In this document: one piece after another, positions 27,418 through 40,899 of the stretch
Layout: every line of letters begins with the position of its first letter
Numbering within the stretch: position 1 is the stretch's first letter
Position numbers and translations under genes: made by a program
The notes under the pieces: generated by a model
What the model saw: only the letters and a program-made list of their open reading frames with translations
Databases searched by the model: none
What the model was told of the DNA's origin: nothing
Source: Vanilla planifolia
Taxonomy: Eukaryota > Streptophyta > Magnoliopsida > Asparagales > Orchidaceae
Length of the DNA stretch: 64,000 nucleotides
Assembly: GCA_023846275.1 (NCBI GenBank)
Contig: JAIUJO010000232.1
Span: 367,619 to 431,618 of the forward strand
Direction: 5' to 3'

Positions 27418-30400
27418 ACATTTGATGAAACAACATAAATTGTAAATGAAACTAATATTAAAAGATACAAAGAAGATTGTGTAACATTTTTTTATTATTA
27501 AATAAGGTATCATTTGAATTGCCTAACAAAGAGCAGAAAAATATTGAAATATAAAATGTTCAAAGTTATAAATTTTAAAGTTTAATTTGATAGAGCTCAT
27601 TGAGTTTACTTGAATGACTCTTGTTTCATTTTGGTCAAATGACATTTGGAATTATTATTAATTAAAATGGTGAACAAGAATAATTATAGTGAATTATTAT
27701 TTTAATTTAAATTTAATAGAAAACAAAATTGAAATGAGATGAATTGAAGCAATTCAATATTACAAAATCAAAGTGTTATAAATGTGACATAAGAGAATAT
27801 TTAGAATGCTATTGTAATATAAGCAAATAAATTAAAAACTTTCAAATAATTAGAAAACTTGAATAGAAAGTTGCATTAAAATATACTAAGAAGATCGAAT
27901 GAAATATTTGTGATCATTAAATAAGGCACAAGTCATATTGCACTATAAACCATGCAAAAAAACTTAGAAAAAAGAATATTTAGAAATTTAGAAATGAATA
28001 TTTTATTTGGATAGAGCTCATCAAGATGATTCCAATGGCATTTGTTTTTCTTTAATTAGACCACATTCAAAATTTTTGTGAATTACCAAAAATAGATAAG
28101 CATATATATGTGATAAGAATTTCTTTTTTAAATATTGAGCATATGTAAATGAAAGCTAAAATTGATTAAATTAAATCAATGCAATTCAACTAAGTTGGAA
28201 TAATGTTAAGGTCATACTAGAGGTCTACAGTTCTTTAAAAACATAATAAACTCAAAGTGAAAACTTAGAATAAACGAGATAAATGGTATGGCAAAGTTGT
28301 ATTTGAGGACACGAAATAGATTTGATTTAACATCCTCAATTGTCAGAAATAGTTCCAATCAAAATATCTCATAAAAGATGTCAAATGTCTTAAAATAAAA
28401 ACTATAAAAATATAAAAATTAATATTTCTTGTTTAGTTCTCATCGAGATATCTTCAATAACATTTGTTTTTATCTTGAATGAACCTTGTTTGGAAATACT
28501 ACAATAATTAATGTAAATAAAAATAAAGAATAATAAATTATTAATTTAATATTAAGTAAATGTATATTAAAATTGAGATGAGACTAATAGGGGCAACATA
28601 ATATTTTAAAATCAAAGATTTACATACTAATATAACCAAATCAAACAAGAAGTTTGAAGAAATGACATAAATTATATAGAAAAGTTACATTCTCAAGTAC
28701 TAAGGAGATCGATTATAATAGTATTGATAGATCAATTAGGTATGAATTGAAATGATTTGCAAAGCATGCCATCAGTGCTTTTAGGGTGTAGTCTAAAATG
28801 TTTATTTTGTCTTGATTAGAACAACTTTGGATTTATGAAAAATTTACAATGTAAATAAACATAAATATCATAGGCTATTATTTTAATAAAAAAAATAAAT
28901 GTATTTTAAATCAATAATGACATAAATTAAAGAAATGTAATATAACCTATCATAGCAATTTGTATTTCATATAAGAGAAGATATAGACTTCATAGAAATA
29001 TAACAAAATCATAGAAAATGTTTAAGAAATGAGATAAATTATAAAAGGGAGTTTGTTCAAAGAAACTAAAGTGGTCAAGTGAAATGTCATTGAATATCAG
29101 TTCATGTATGATCTAAAATATCCTGCATAATGTACCGAAAAAATGGAAAATAAAAATTTTAAATATGTACGAATAGATACTTAATTTGATATAGTTCATG
29201 AAGTTGACTCAAAAAAAACTTATTTCAACTCTATCAAACCTCATTTAAAATTACTAGGAATTATGAAAGTTTATTATAATAAATAAAAAATTGTTATTTT
29301 AATAATAAGCAAATATATAGAAAAATTAAAATAAGATATTTTGAAGTAATGAAATAATACCAAATCAAAGACATGTAATGGTCACATGATAAGGGATTTT
29401 GAGTCAAGTAGTAATATAACCAAATCAAAGTAAAAATATTGAAAAAACGAGATAACTTATTTGTCAAAGCTTAATTCCATGATATTAACATAATTCAATG
29501 TAACATCTTCTATCATCAAATTAGGTGCAATTCAAAATGACATCTTAAAGGTATAAAAACACTAAAAATTAAAATATTTAAAATTATAAAATATAAAAGT
29601 TAATATTTTTTATATTGATTAGACTTCGTTTGTAATTGTTATGAATTATTGAAGTAAATAAGCATATATAATAATAACAAATATTATTTAAATGACAAGT
29701 AAATATATAATAAAATTAAAATGGGATAAATTAAAGAAATATAGTATAGTCAAATGGAACTCATGTAAGGCCACACAAGAGATAATTTCGAAGTACATGG
29801 TAATATTACTAAATCAAGGCAAAACATTGTGAAATTAAATAAAATGCATTAAAAAATTTCATTCCAAGATACTAAAGTGTTTGAATGAAATATAATTGAT
29901 TATCAAATTAGGTACAAATTGAAGATTATTGTAGTGATCCAAAAATCATAGAAAAAGTAATATTTAAAAATATCAAAATGAATATTTCATTTGACAGAGC
30001 TCATTAAGATGACTTTAGTGATGTTTATTTTACATCAATTAAACCTTCTTAAGAACTATTACAAATTAAAAAACATAAATAATATTAAAAATATTATTTA
30101 AATATTGAGTATATATAAATTGAAGCTAAAAAGATCACAATTGATGCAACATAGTATAGCAAAATAAAAATTACATAGGAAATAAATCGAAACAATGTAG
30201 TGGTCACATATAAGGAGATTTAGAGTTTCTTACAACAAAAATATTATTCCAAGATGCTAAGGCGTTAGTCTAACATCCTCAACTATGAAATATAAAACCA
30301 ATAAAAAAGTCTAACAACATATGCCTAAACTTTAAAAAAAATTAAAAATTAAAAATAGGAAAAATTAATGTGTACTTGGAAGGATCTAGTTTTGTCATGA

Positions 30401-30480
30401 CCAACAACATTCATTTTATTTCAATCAAATAACATTTGGAATTATTCTCAATTACTAAACTAAATGAGCATAGTAATATA

Positions 30481-30770
30481 GATGTTACACGAGAAAAATC
30501 TTGATTTATATAGAAAATTAGCCTAATCAAGACAAAACAAATTGAAGAAATAAGATATCTTTGAGTGGAAACTTGCATTCTAATATTCCTAGGAGATCAA
30601 CTATGACTACATCAATTATCAAATAGATGTTACACGAGAAAAATCTTGATTTATATAGAAAATTAGCCAAATCAAAACAAAACAAATTGAAGAAATAAGA
30701 TATCTTTGAGTGGAAACTTGCATTCTAATATTCCTAGGAGATCAACTACGACTACATCAATTATCAAATC
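30481..30770. repeat. 145-bp near-identical tandem duplication within the satellite
   Basis: 30,481-30,625 and 30,626-30,770 both begin GATGTTACACGAGAAAAATC and differ at only about four positions. It is the youngest duplication seen in the array. Confidence 0.95.
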
Positions 30771-32260
30771 AGATACTAATCAAATTATGACGTAAATCAT
30801 CAAAAAATCTTGGTAAGTAAAATATTTATATATATAACAATAAATGTTGTATTAGAAGAAGCACATCAAGATTCATCAAATGATCTTTATTTAGACTTGA
30901 TTGAAGATTGTTATATCATTAAGTAAATATATTCTTATATGGAAGTTACATAATTTCAATCAATATAATATAACAAAATAATCACATGTAAAGGTCACAC
31001 AAGAGGTGATTTAGAGACAAATAGAAACTTAGCTAAATCAAAGCAAAGGAGTAGAAGAATTGAGTTAAATTATTCTAGAATGTTGTTATACATGATACTA
31101 ATGATATCAATTGTAGTATATTCAATCATCGAATTATACAACACCAAATGGCTCGTAAAGTATGAACCTCAAAATTAATTGTTTAAAAATATAAATGTTA
31201 AAATTTAATTTGAAATAGCTCATTAAGACTCGTCAAAAACATTTGTTTCGTCTCAATCAAACGTTATTTGTAGTTACAACAAATTATCAAAATAAATGAG
31301 CATATTCAATAAAACATTTATTATTTTATATTAAAAATATATATATTAAAGTTCAAATGTGATAAATTGAACTTATGTGATATAACAAAATTGAGTGGTG
31401 TATAGGCCTCACGAGAGAAGATTTACAGTTACATAATAATATAAATAAATGAAGAGAAACTTTTCAATAAGATGGATTAATAGTTTGGGAAAGCTTAATT
31501 CCAATATGGAAGAGAATGAATCAATCATCCTCAATCACCTGATATGGTACATTTTAAGTGCATCATAAAATCGGCCAAAACTCTAGAAAATAAATCAAAA
31601 ATATTAAATGAATATTTTTTGATAGGGCTCATCATGAAGAGCCAAATGAAATTTTTTGTCTATTTCAACCACTTTTCTAATTAAAATTAATTGATAAAGC
31701 AAATAAGCAAAGAAATGGTAAATTATTTTTCTAATATAGAGTACTTATACATTAAATTTGAAATTTTGTAAATTGAAACAGTGTATAAAAAATACACCAA
31801 AGTATTTTAAAGGTTACGTAAAAGGACATATAGAGTTACATAGAAATATATCCAAATAAAAAAAACATTTCAAGAGTTATAAATTGTACTAGATTGTCGC
31901 ATTCCAAATTAATAAAGAATTCAAGTGTAACATACTTAGTTGTCATATATGTTGCCTACGAAAATATCTCATTAAGTATGCCAAAAAATAGAATGTAAAA
32001 ATTTTAAAATATAAAAATTAATATTAATATGTATAAAAATCATTGAGAATTGTAAATTAATTATTGTTTCATCTTGATTAAATATCATTTTAATTTATTT
32101 CTATTACCAAATAAATAATAATAAGTAAAAGAACTACTATTTTAATTTTTACTAAATATATACGAAAACTAAAAAGAAATAACATGAGCCAATGTAATAT
32201 TCTAAAATTAAGGAAATGTATATTTGACATGGAAGGAATTTAGAGTGACATAGTAATATA

Positions 32261-32402
32261 GCCAAATCAAAATGAAACATTTATAAAAAAGAGAGAAATT
32301 GAATTTAAAAGTTGCACTCCAAGATAATATTGCCAAATCAAAATGAAACATTTATAAAAATGAGAAAAATTGAATTTGAAAGTTGCACTCCAAGGTAGTA
32401 AA
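32261..32402. repeat. 71-bp tandem duplication within the satellite
   Basis: 32,261-32,331 and 32,332-32,402 both begin GCCAAATCAAAATGAAACAT and contain GAAAGTTGCACTCCAAG or a close variant. Few mismatches. Confidence 0.92.
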
Positions 32403-35400
32403 AAGCTTACAGTCACATCTCCATTCATTAATCAAGAAAGAATAAAAGGCCACATAAAATTTGCCAAAACATTAGAAACTAAAGTTATAAAAATGTGAAA
32501 AGAGAGAGTTAATTAGAAAGTGCTTGTCTACACATGTCCTATGACATTTATTTCTTCTCGATCAAACAATGTTTGGAATTATTGGGACTTAACAAAGAAA
32601 AAGGAATAAAAATTAATAAATTGTTGTTTTAAAATAATTAAACATGTACAAATTTTAATATTAAATAAATTCCAGCAATGTAACAACATAATTGAAGACA
32701 TGTAAAATTATAAAATTAATAAATTATAATTTTAATTTTTATAATTTAATGTTGTAAAAATTTAAATTTCTTTTGAGATAACTAATTCAGACAAGTCAAA
32801 TAACATTTGTTCCATCTTGATCAAATCTCATTTGAAGTAATTGTGATAAATAAGTTTAATATCCATAATTAATAACAAAATATTATTTTAATAATAAGCA
32901 AATACATAATCAAATAAAAATGAGATAAATTAAAGTATTATAATATATGTAGATAAAACAAATTTAGATAAATGCCACAAGAGAGATGATTTAGTTTTGC
33001 ATAATAGTATAACAAAATTAAAGCAAGAACTTTTAAGTAATTAAGTAAGTTGAAAAGGAAAGTATCCTTTTATGATAGTTAAGAGATCAAATGAAATATC
33101 ATCAATTAACAAATCTAGTATAAATCAAATGTCAAATAAAGCATGCTAATCAAAATATAATAAAGTTTTAAAAATTTTAAAAATAAATATTTAATTAAAT
33201 AGAGCCCATCAAGATGATTTTAATGACATTTTTTTCAACTCTATGGAGCCGTGTTTGGAATTATTTTTAGTTAGTAAGATAAATTAGCAAAAACAAATTA
33301 TTATTATAATTTTTAATAAATAAAAATTAAAAATTAAAAATGAGATAAATTTAAGTAATAGAATATAACAAAATCAAACAAAGATAAATATCACATAAGT
33401 TAATATTAAGAGTTACCTTATGATATGCTTTAATTAAAGCATAATAGTTTACAAATTAAGATAAATAATTAAGAAAAGTTGTGCTTCAAGATGCTAAAGA
33501 TAATGAGTGTAACATCCTCTTTTGTTAAATGTAGTACAATAAAAATATATCATAAAGTATGCAAATCACCAACAAAGTAAAATATTTAATTACATAAAAC
33601 AAATAATTAATTGGAAGGAGCCCATCTGGATCAGTCCAATGTTGTATATTTTGTTTCAATAGGACCTCATTTCAAATTAATATATCTTACAAAATTAAAA
33701 AAGCATACATATTAATAATAATTTATTTTTTTTAATAATATTTGAATTATACTAAATTCAAATAAGATAAATTGAAGAAATGTTGCATAACAACATCGAA
33801 GTGACGTAAAGGTCGCAGAAGAGGAGATTTGGAGTTACAATATAATACAATCAAATAAAAGTAAAATTTTTAAAATTCTACATCATCAAATTAGGTGCAA
33901 ATTAGAAGGTCTAGTAATGCATGCAAAATCTCTAAAACTATTAAACATTATAAAAGCGATTATTTAGTCTGATAAAACTCATCAAGATGAATCCAATAAT
34001 AGTTTTTTATGGTGACAAAACTTAATTTATAATTTCTACTAATGAACAAATTAAATAAACATAAATAGTAATAAATATTACTTTAATGTGGAGTAAATGT
34101 AAACAAAATTTGAAATGAGATAAATTTAAGTAATATGGCATAACTAAATCAAAATAATGTAAAGTTAAAAGAGAGGAGATATATAGTAACATGGTAATGA
34201 AACCGAATCTAAGTGAAATTTTTTAAGAAATATGATAAGAAGATCAAGTTTAACATCATTAATTACCAAATCTACTACCAATATCAAATGAAATAAAATA
34301 ATTTAAAATATAAAAATTAATATATATTTGGATAAAACTCACCAAGACTTGTCAAATAACATTTATTTCATCTCACTCAGACCTTGTCTGCATTTAATAT
34401 AATTACAAAAGTTAATAAGACTAAATAATAACAAATTGATAGTTTAATATTAAGTAAAGATTTATTAAAATTATAATCAGATAAATCAAAGAAATGCAAT
34501 ATTATCAATTTAAAAAGATATAAAAGACACACGAGAGGATAGTTGTTGTTGCATAGGAATATAACCTAATCAAATGAAAAACATTGACAAAATGTAAAAT
34601 ATTATACACAAAAGTTGCATTCTAAAGTATTAAGAAGATTGAGCATAATATCTCCAAATATCAAATTAGGTATGAATTAAAATATTTCTTATGTGTACCA
34701 AAACTTTTTTTTAAAACATTAAAATATATAATAATGAATATTTAAATCCATAAAGCATGTCGAGGTGAATGTAATGACATTTTTCTGTCTCAACTGAACC
34801 TCGTTTGAAACTTATTTGGAGTTGCCAAATTAAATGTGCTTATTTCATAATAAATTATTATTTTAAAATTAGGTAAATTTATGTTAAAGCAAAAAAAACT
34901 AAAGCAATGTAATACACTAAATCAAATACATGTAAAAGTCATATGAGAGGAGATTTTTAGTGAAATAGTTATATAAGCAAATAAAAGAAAAATGTTGAAA
35001 TGATGTAAATAGTATAAGAAAGTTGCATTTCAAAACAACAAGAAGATCAATTAAAACATCCTTGATAGTCAAATTGGGCACAAGTTGAAATACCTTATTA
35101 AGCATGCATAAACCTTAGAAATATTAAGTTTTTTAAAATATAAAAATGAATTTTTAGTTTCATAAAGCCTGTTAATACAAGCACAATGATGCTTGTTTAA
35201 TCTAGATATGACCTCATTCAAAATTATTACAGATTAATAAACTTAATCAACAAAAATAATAAAAAATATTTTCTAATATAAATTAAATTTAAATTAAATC
35301 TAAAATTTGATAAATTGAAGCTACATAACATAACCAAATCAAATCGATGCAAAGGTTACATGGAAGGAGACATAGAGTTACATAGTAATATAACCCAATC

Positions 35401-36136
35401 AAAGAGAAAAAGTAGAAAAAAATGAGGTAAATTATATGACATAGCTGCATCCTAGGATATCAAAGTACTTATATTTTAAAACTAAAAAGAGACGAGTGGA
35501 AGATAACCAAGTCAAAGTGTTGAAAAAGTCACATATCAAAACAAACAGAGTTATATAATAGCATAACCAAATCATAGGAAAACATTTGAAAAAATTTGAT
35601 AAATTATATTAGAATATTACATTCCAAGATATTAAGGAGAACAAGTGTGACATCCTAGATAATCAAGTAAGCTATGAATTGAAATGCCTCATAAAACATG
35701 TGAAAATCCTTAAAAAAAATTATATAAATATATATAAAATATTATTTAATTGGTTAAAGCTCATTGGAATGAGTCTAACAACATTTCCTTAGCTTGAATC
35801 AGACAATGTTTGGAACTATTTCGAATTACTAAATTATATAGTCATACAAAGCAATAAACTTTTATGTTAATATTAAGTAAATATATATGGAAGTTAAAGT
35901 GTGATAAATTGAAGTAATATAACAAAAAATGAAAGCAATGTACATGTCACATTAATATAGAAAATAAAATTTAATTATATAGGGCTCTACGAAAAAAGTC
36001 CAACAATATTTTTTTCATCTCAATTAGAAAAAAATTTTAATTACTAAGAATTAGTAAATTAAACAAATAATATTAATAAATTATTATTTTAATTTAAAGT
36101 AAAAATATACTAATGCTTAAATATGATCAATTAAAG

Positions 36137-36481
36137 AAAACTAATATAACAAAGTCAAGGACATCTAAATCACATTAGAGGTGATTAAGAGTTGTATAAT
36201 AATTTAACAAAATCAAAGCAAATAATTCGAAGTAATGAGATATAATGATATTGTGAATAATAATTTTTATTTATTGAAAATTGACATTGTAAATAATCAT
36301 AAACAATCATATGCTATTATTTTAACATAAAATAAAAAATTTTTAAAGATAAAATAAAATAAATCAAAGAAATGTAATATGACCAAATCCAAGAGATCTA
36401 AATATCGCATTAGATGTGATTTGGAGTTGTATAATAATTTAACAAAATCAAAGCAAATATTTTGAAGTAATGAGATATATT
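36137..36481. repeat. Sub-unit direct duplication, period about 235 bp
   Basis: A block of about 110 bp containing GTTGTATAATAATTTAACAA and AATCAAAGCAAAT occurs at about 36,137-36,246 and again at 36,372-36,481. The spacing of 235 bp is far shorter than the normal unit, so the duplication covers only part of a unit. Confidence 0.75.
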
Positions 36482-38039
36482 GATCATGAAAGTTTCATTC
36501 CATGATGTTAAAGAGATTGAGTGTGACATTTTTAATTATCAAAGCAGATACAAATGAAAATAACTCATTATATGTGTCAAAATCCTTAAAATTATAGTAT
36601 TTAAAAAATGATTATTTAATTGGATAAAGCTCATCAAGGTAAGTCTAATATTGTCCATATTGCCTACATATAGACTCATTTCGAATTATCATAAATTTTA
36701 AAAAATAAATATGCATAAATAATTTAAATTATTTTTTTAAATTTAATTAGATAGATAAAATTTTTTATTGAGATAAAATTTAGTAAAATAATATAATAAA
36801 ATCAAGGCATTGTAAAGGTCACACAAGAGGGGAATTAATGTTTCATTATAATGTAACAAAATAATTGCAAAATAATGGAAGAAAGGAGATAATAAGGAGA
36901 TCGAGATAACATTCTAGACAATCAAATCGTGTGCTAAGAAAAATATCTCATAAAAAGTGCTAAAAATATATATATAGTTAATTAGTAGTGATCCCCAAGG
37001 TAAGTCAAATGAATTAGGTAAATATTTTTTAAACTTGAAATAAGATAAATTGAAACAATGTGATATAAATAAATCAAAGTTAATAAATGTCACATGACAT
37101 GACATTTAAATTTTAATAGTAATTTTAAAATCAAAAAGAAAAAATAAGTAATTAGATAAATTATATAGGAAAGCTATATTCTAAGATGCACAAGAGATTA
37201 AGTGTAACATCTTAGATCATCAAATTATGTATAAATTAAAAATCATATCAAATGTGTAAAAGAAAATATTCAATATTATTAAAAATGAATATTTAAAGAG
37301 ATATTGCTTATCAAGGCAAGCCCAAAACATTTTTTCAATTTGGCAAGACCTTGTGGAGAATTAATATGAATTACCAAAGTAAATTAACACAATTATTATT
37401 GTTATTATTTTAATATTAACTAAATTTATATAAAAGCTATAATAACATAAATTATACTATTTAATATAATTAAGTCAAAGTGATGTAAAGGTTATGTGCG
37501 AGGACAATATGTGTGCCATAGTAATGACTGAAAGCATAGCAAAAAATTTTAAAAATGAGATAAATTTTATGAGAAAGTACTATTCCAAGACATGAAGAAA
37601 CTCCATAGTAACATCCTTGATCAATAAGTTAGGTATGAATCAAAATATATTGTAAAGCAAACTAAAACCACAAATAAAATATTTAAAATTAAGAAAATAC
37701 AGTTTAATTAAAAAACTGCATCGAGTTAGTCCAACGATATTTATTTCATCTGATTGTGACCTCGCTTGTAAAGCACGCATGATTGAAGATTTAGTGTTAC
37801 ATAGTAACATAACCAAAGCTAAATGAAACTTTTCATTATTGAGATAAGTAGAACTAAATCAATTATGAATTAAAAGAACTCAGTAAGAGTGCAAATAACC
37901 TAGAAAATCAGAAAATTATAGAAAATATTTAATTAGAGAGTGCTCACATGAAAAGCAAATGATGCTTGTTTCATCTCTGATATAACACATTTTGAAATAT
38001 TTTGAATAAATAAAGCAAATAATTATAATTAATAATAAA

Positions 38040-38070
38040 TTATTATTATTATTATCATTATTATTATTAA
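38040..38070. repeat. (TTA)n microsatellite
   Basis: A trinucleotide TTA/ATT run with one C interruption, in the A/T tract of a satellite unit. Confidence 0.9.
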
Positions 38071-38540
38071 ACTAAGTACATATAAATTAAAGCCAAAATA
38101 TTGTAAATTTTGTTGATATAATAAACTAAATTAAAGAGATCTAAATATCTTGTGGGAGGAGAAATAGAGTTTAATAGTAACATTATCAAATTATTGCCAA
38201 AGATAGATTAAGTGTGATATCCTCAATATTTAAATCAGGTATGATTAAAATTGCTACTTAAAGGACAATAACAATAGAAAATAAAATATTCCAAAAAATA
38301 AAAATAAATATTTAATTTCATAAAGCTTTTGGAGCTGAGTAAATGAAATTTGGTTTTTTTTAATGTAGCTTGAACTATAATTTGTATGAATTAATAGAAT
38401 AAAAAAATAAATCACTACATCTTATTATTTTTAAATTTAAATAATATGTAATAAAGAGGAAATTAGTTAAATAGTTTAAATGAAAATAACCACATCAACG
38501 TGATATAAAGGTCACGCATGAGTAGAATTAGAAACATTTT

Positions 38541-40899
38541 ATGTACCATTCCAATTTTCTTAGCCTAGGATATGGTTTAATTTGTACAAACTAGTCTTTT
38601 ACACATTTCTTAGGAAGTTCTTACAATAGAGATGTTCATCCACTTCATGTTATGATACTCATGTTGAAATTAAATGTGTTGTCATGCTTAATCAAGTTGT
38701 CATGTATCATATGTAATTATTATTCTAAAATTTCTACATAAAATCATGCAATTTAATTTCCTTGTAGTATAAAGTCTTCGTTCTAACTACTTAATTCAAA
38801 TTATGATGAAACATTAAGATAGATATCCACCAACCAGGATAGTTGATATGTAAATAGCTTATACTAACATTCTCAGTTTACATAAAACAAAAGGTGGTTC
38901 TTGAAACTCATAGATTTAAATAGCTACAAATTTTAATAAAAAGCATTCATGTGTTAACTAAAGAATTAAAAGGATCGAGAACTTTTCAATTAATAGATTG
39001 GATATTATTTGACATTCCCTTTGCTGACAACAAGCTTATCTTGCATACATGTTCATGCAACCAGCAAAGCATTTCATTTCAACACACTTTTAACCACAAT
39101 TCTATGTAGCCATGTTCTGGTTAAGAGAGAATAAATACTAATAACCAATAATCGTAGGCTAGTTTTTCCATTTTTCATATTCATCAAAGAAGAGTTTTTT
39201 ACTTTGCAAGCATGTGTTGTTGATATTCCATCTTACATTCTTGTGTACAATTTTAGCAAATAATATTAATGGAATTCCAAAAATATTTCACATGAAAAAA
39301 AACAAATCCATGACAAGATCACAAATTACTTGAGGTAATAGGTATATCACTTTTGTCCTCATATAATAAATTTCATGGAAAATGGGCTAACTAATTACTT
39401 CCATTATCACTATCGAAGTACGTAACATGACAATTTGGCAATATAATCAAATTTATCTTTATATAGATTTCAACTACATTTAATGTTTAATCTCGAGGAA
39501 GATTATACCATGAAATCTTAGTGGTGAACTTCTCTTTGTATAGGTTTTTTTTTCCTCTTCTTGCTCACAAGTATCACTTCCTCCTTATTTTCTATTAATT
39601 AGCTGCCTTTGCTTGTCTTAAGGCCTAGTTTTTTTTCAAATACCTATCAAAACCATATCTTAATGCTTCAATAGTATGTTTTAAGAATTCTAAAGTCAAA
39701 GGATTTTCCACAACAATTTAGGGTTTTATCATAAGCACCTAGATCACAAAAATCAAAAGTAAACTATTCCTTGATTTTAATAGTTTCACATGCATTGTTA
39801 TGTTGTATAAACAAGTTGTATATAGATAAATATGTGTAAACATTTTTATCTATGTTGTATAAGAAAACCATTTGCAATAAAATTATCCTTACACCTTTCC
39901 ACTTTAAATATTCAAGATTCAAAATTCAAAACACAAATTCTCTTAACATTCAAAAGTTAAAACACAGTTTAATTCAAAATTGTAATTTCAAATTCCATAT
40001 TGGGGAAACATAACAAGTCTAAAGGAGTAACAAATAAGTAGCAAAAATGATGCGTATGAAATCCTTCCCATCTTAATTTAGATTTCATCTTTAAAATTTA
40101 TATAATTACTTTAGCCATTTGTGGTGCAGTTCAACCTTAGCCTCCTTAGTGGGTTTATGATACAGGTATATCTCCTTCTTAAAGCATATTAGTTTTATAG
40201 TATGACCCAACGTTTCATTATTAATCTTTCTAGCTCACTCCCTCTTATATTTTTGTATGTTCATTGAGATAGGAGAAACGTTGAGCTAGAAATGGAATCT
40301 TCAGGGTTAGTACATGTCTTGGAAGACATTTCTTCTTATAGTTTATTTTTAATTAGTGTAGATAAGCAGTGACTTCCTTTTCTAATTATTAGTTATATTT
40401 ATTGATGCACATTACATTATAGTAGGATATTATTTGTCAACTTTTGCATCTATATGTTAATATTTATTTTCGTTAGAACTTGACTTATAATGTCATTAGA
40501 GCAGTTCAATTTCATGACTTTTATGTCCACGATGATAGAGTGTGATGCCTTGGAATTATATGCTTATGTTGGAATTTTTACACGTATGGCCACACATGTA
40601 GATTCATTAATGGATATGTTAATTTGGTTGCACTAGAACTTTAAAATAATATGGTACAAAAACATAGTGTGATGGATATGAGTTTTCTTGATAAAAGAAA
40701 CTATGTAGATTGTCAATTATGTTTTTTTAAAGATGTAGTGAGTATAGAATAAATAGTTAATGATTGGTGAAGAGGGGACAAATTAGCAAAATAGCCCAAG
40801 AGGTCATTGAAAGAACAATATGGCCAATTTGTTATAAATGAAAGTAGAAATAAGTGGTCGAATTCATAAGTAGATTTAATTTTGTTGCAATGCTTGGGA
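38541..40899. other. No recognisable feature
   Basis: AT-rich sequence after the right end of the inverted satellite. A short minus-strand reading near 39,640-39,720 (LEFLKHTIEALRYGFDRYL) looks protein-like but is not recognised. The 79-codon minus-strand frame at 40,713-40,952 partly overlaps the antisense of a LINE fragment and is treated as a shadow. Confidence 0.4.

Larger units (their letters stand above)
23121..38540 (-). repeat. Same ~400-bp satellite as at 1-10,482, inverted
   Basis: The blocks of the left array appear here as their reverse complements and in reverse order. They include ATAGAGCTCATCAAGATGA, AACCTCATTTGGAATTA, TAATATAACCAAATCAAAG (usually twice per unit, about 60-75 bp apart), GGTCACATGAGAGGAGATTT, GAGATAAATTGTATGAGAAAG, CATTCCAAGATACTAAGGAG, ATCGAGTGTAACATCCTCAA and CATAAAGCATGCAAAAACC. 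GAGCTC-region anchors fall near 23,321, 23,751, 24,140, 24,500, 24,860, 25,280, 25,621, 26,121, 26,513, 27,591, 28,012, 28,432, 29,193, 29,995, 30,855, 31,210, 31,621, 32,514, 33,200, 33,613, 33,969, 34,330, 34,750, 35,158, 35,753, 36,624, 37,303, 37,939 and 38,323. Weaker anchors between these bring the total to about 38 units with a mean spacing near 405 bp. Divergence is similar to the left array. All short ORFs inside are taken as chance. Confidence 0.87.

Noticed and set aside
3545..38540. Many 60-85-codon open frames within the two satellite arrays (for example 3,545-3,733, 24,158-24,361, 27,276-27,470) as genes
   Set aside because: They are Phe/Leu/Ile/Asn/Lys-rich readings of AT-rich repeat units, are not conserved between units, and occur in both orientations at chance length.
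1..38540. Regularly repeated blocks as a CRISPR array
   Set aside because: The unit is ~400 bp and the whole unit is repeated, not short identical repeats with unique spacers; the context is plant nuclear DNA.
1..38540. Inverted arrays as terminal inverted repeats of one giant DNA transposon
   Set aside because: No transposase, no matching ends at the outer borders (the left one is outside the window), no target-site duplication, and arms of unequal length and phase. Kept only as an open possibility.
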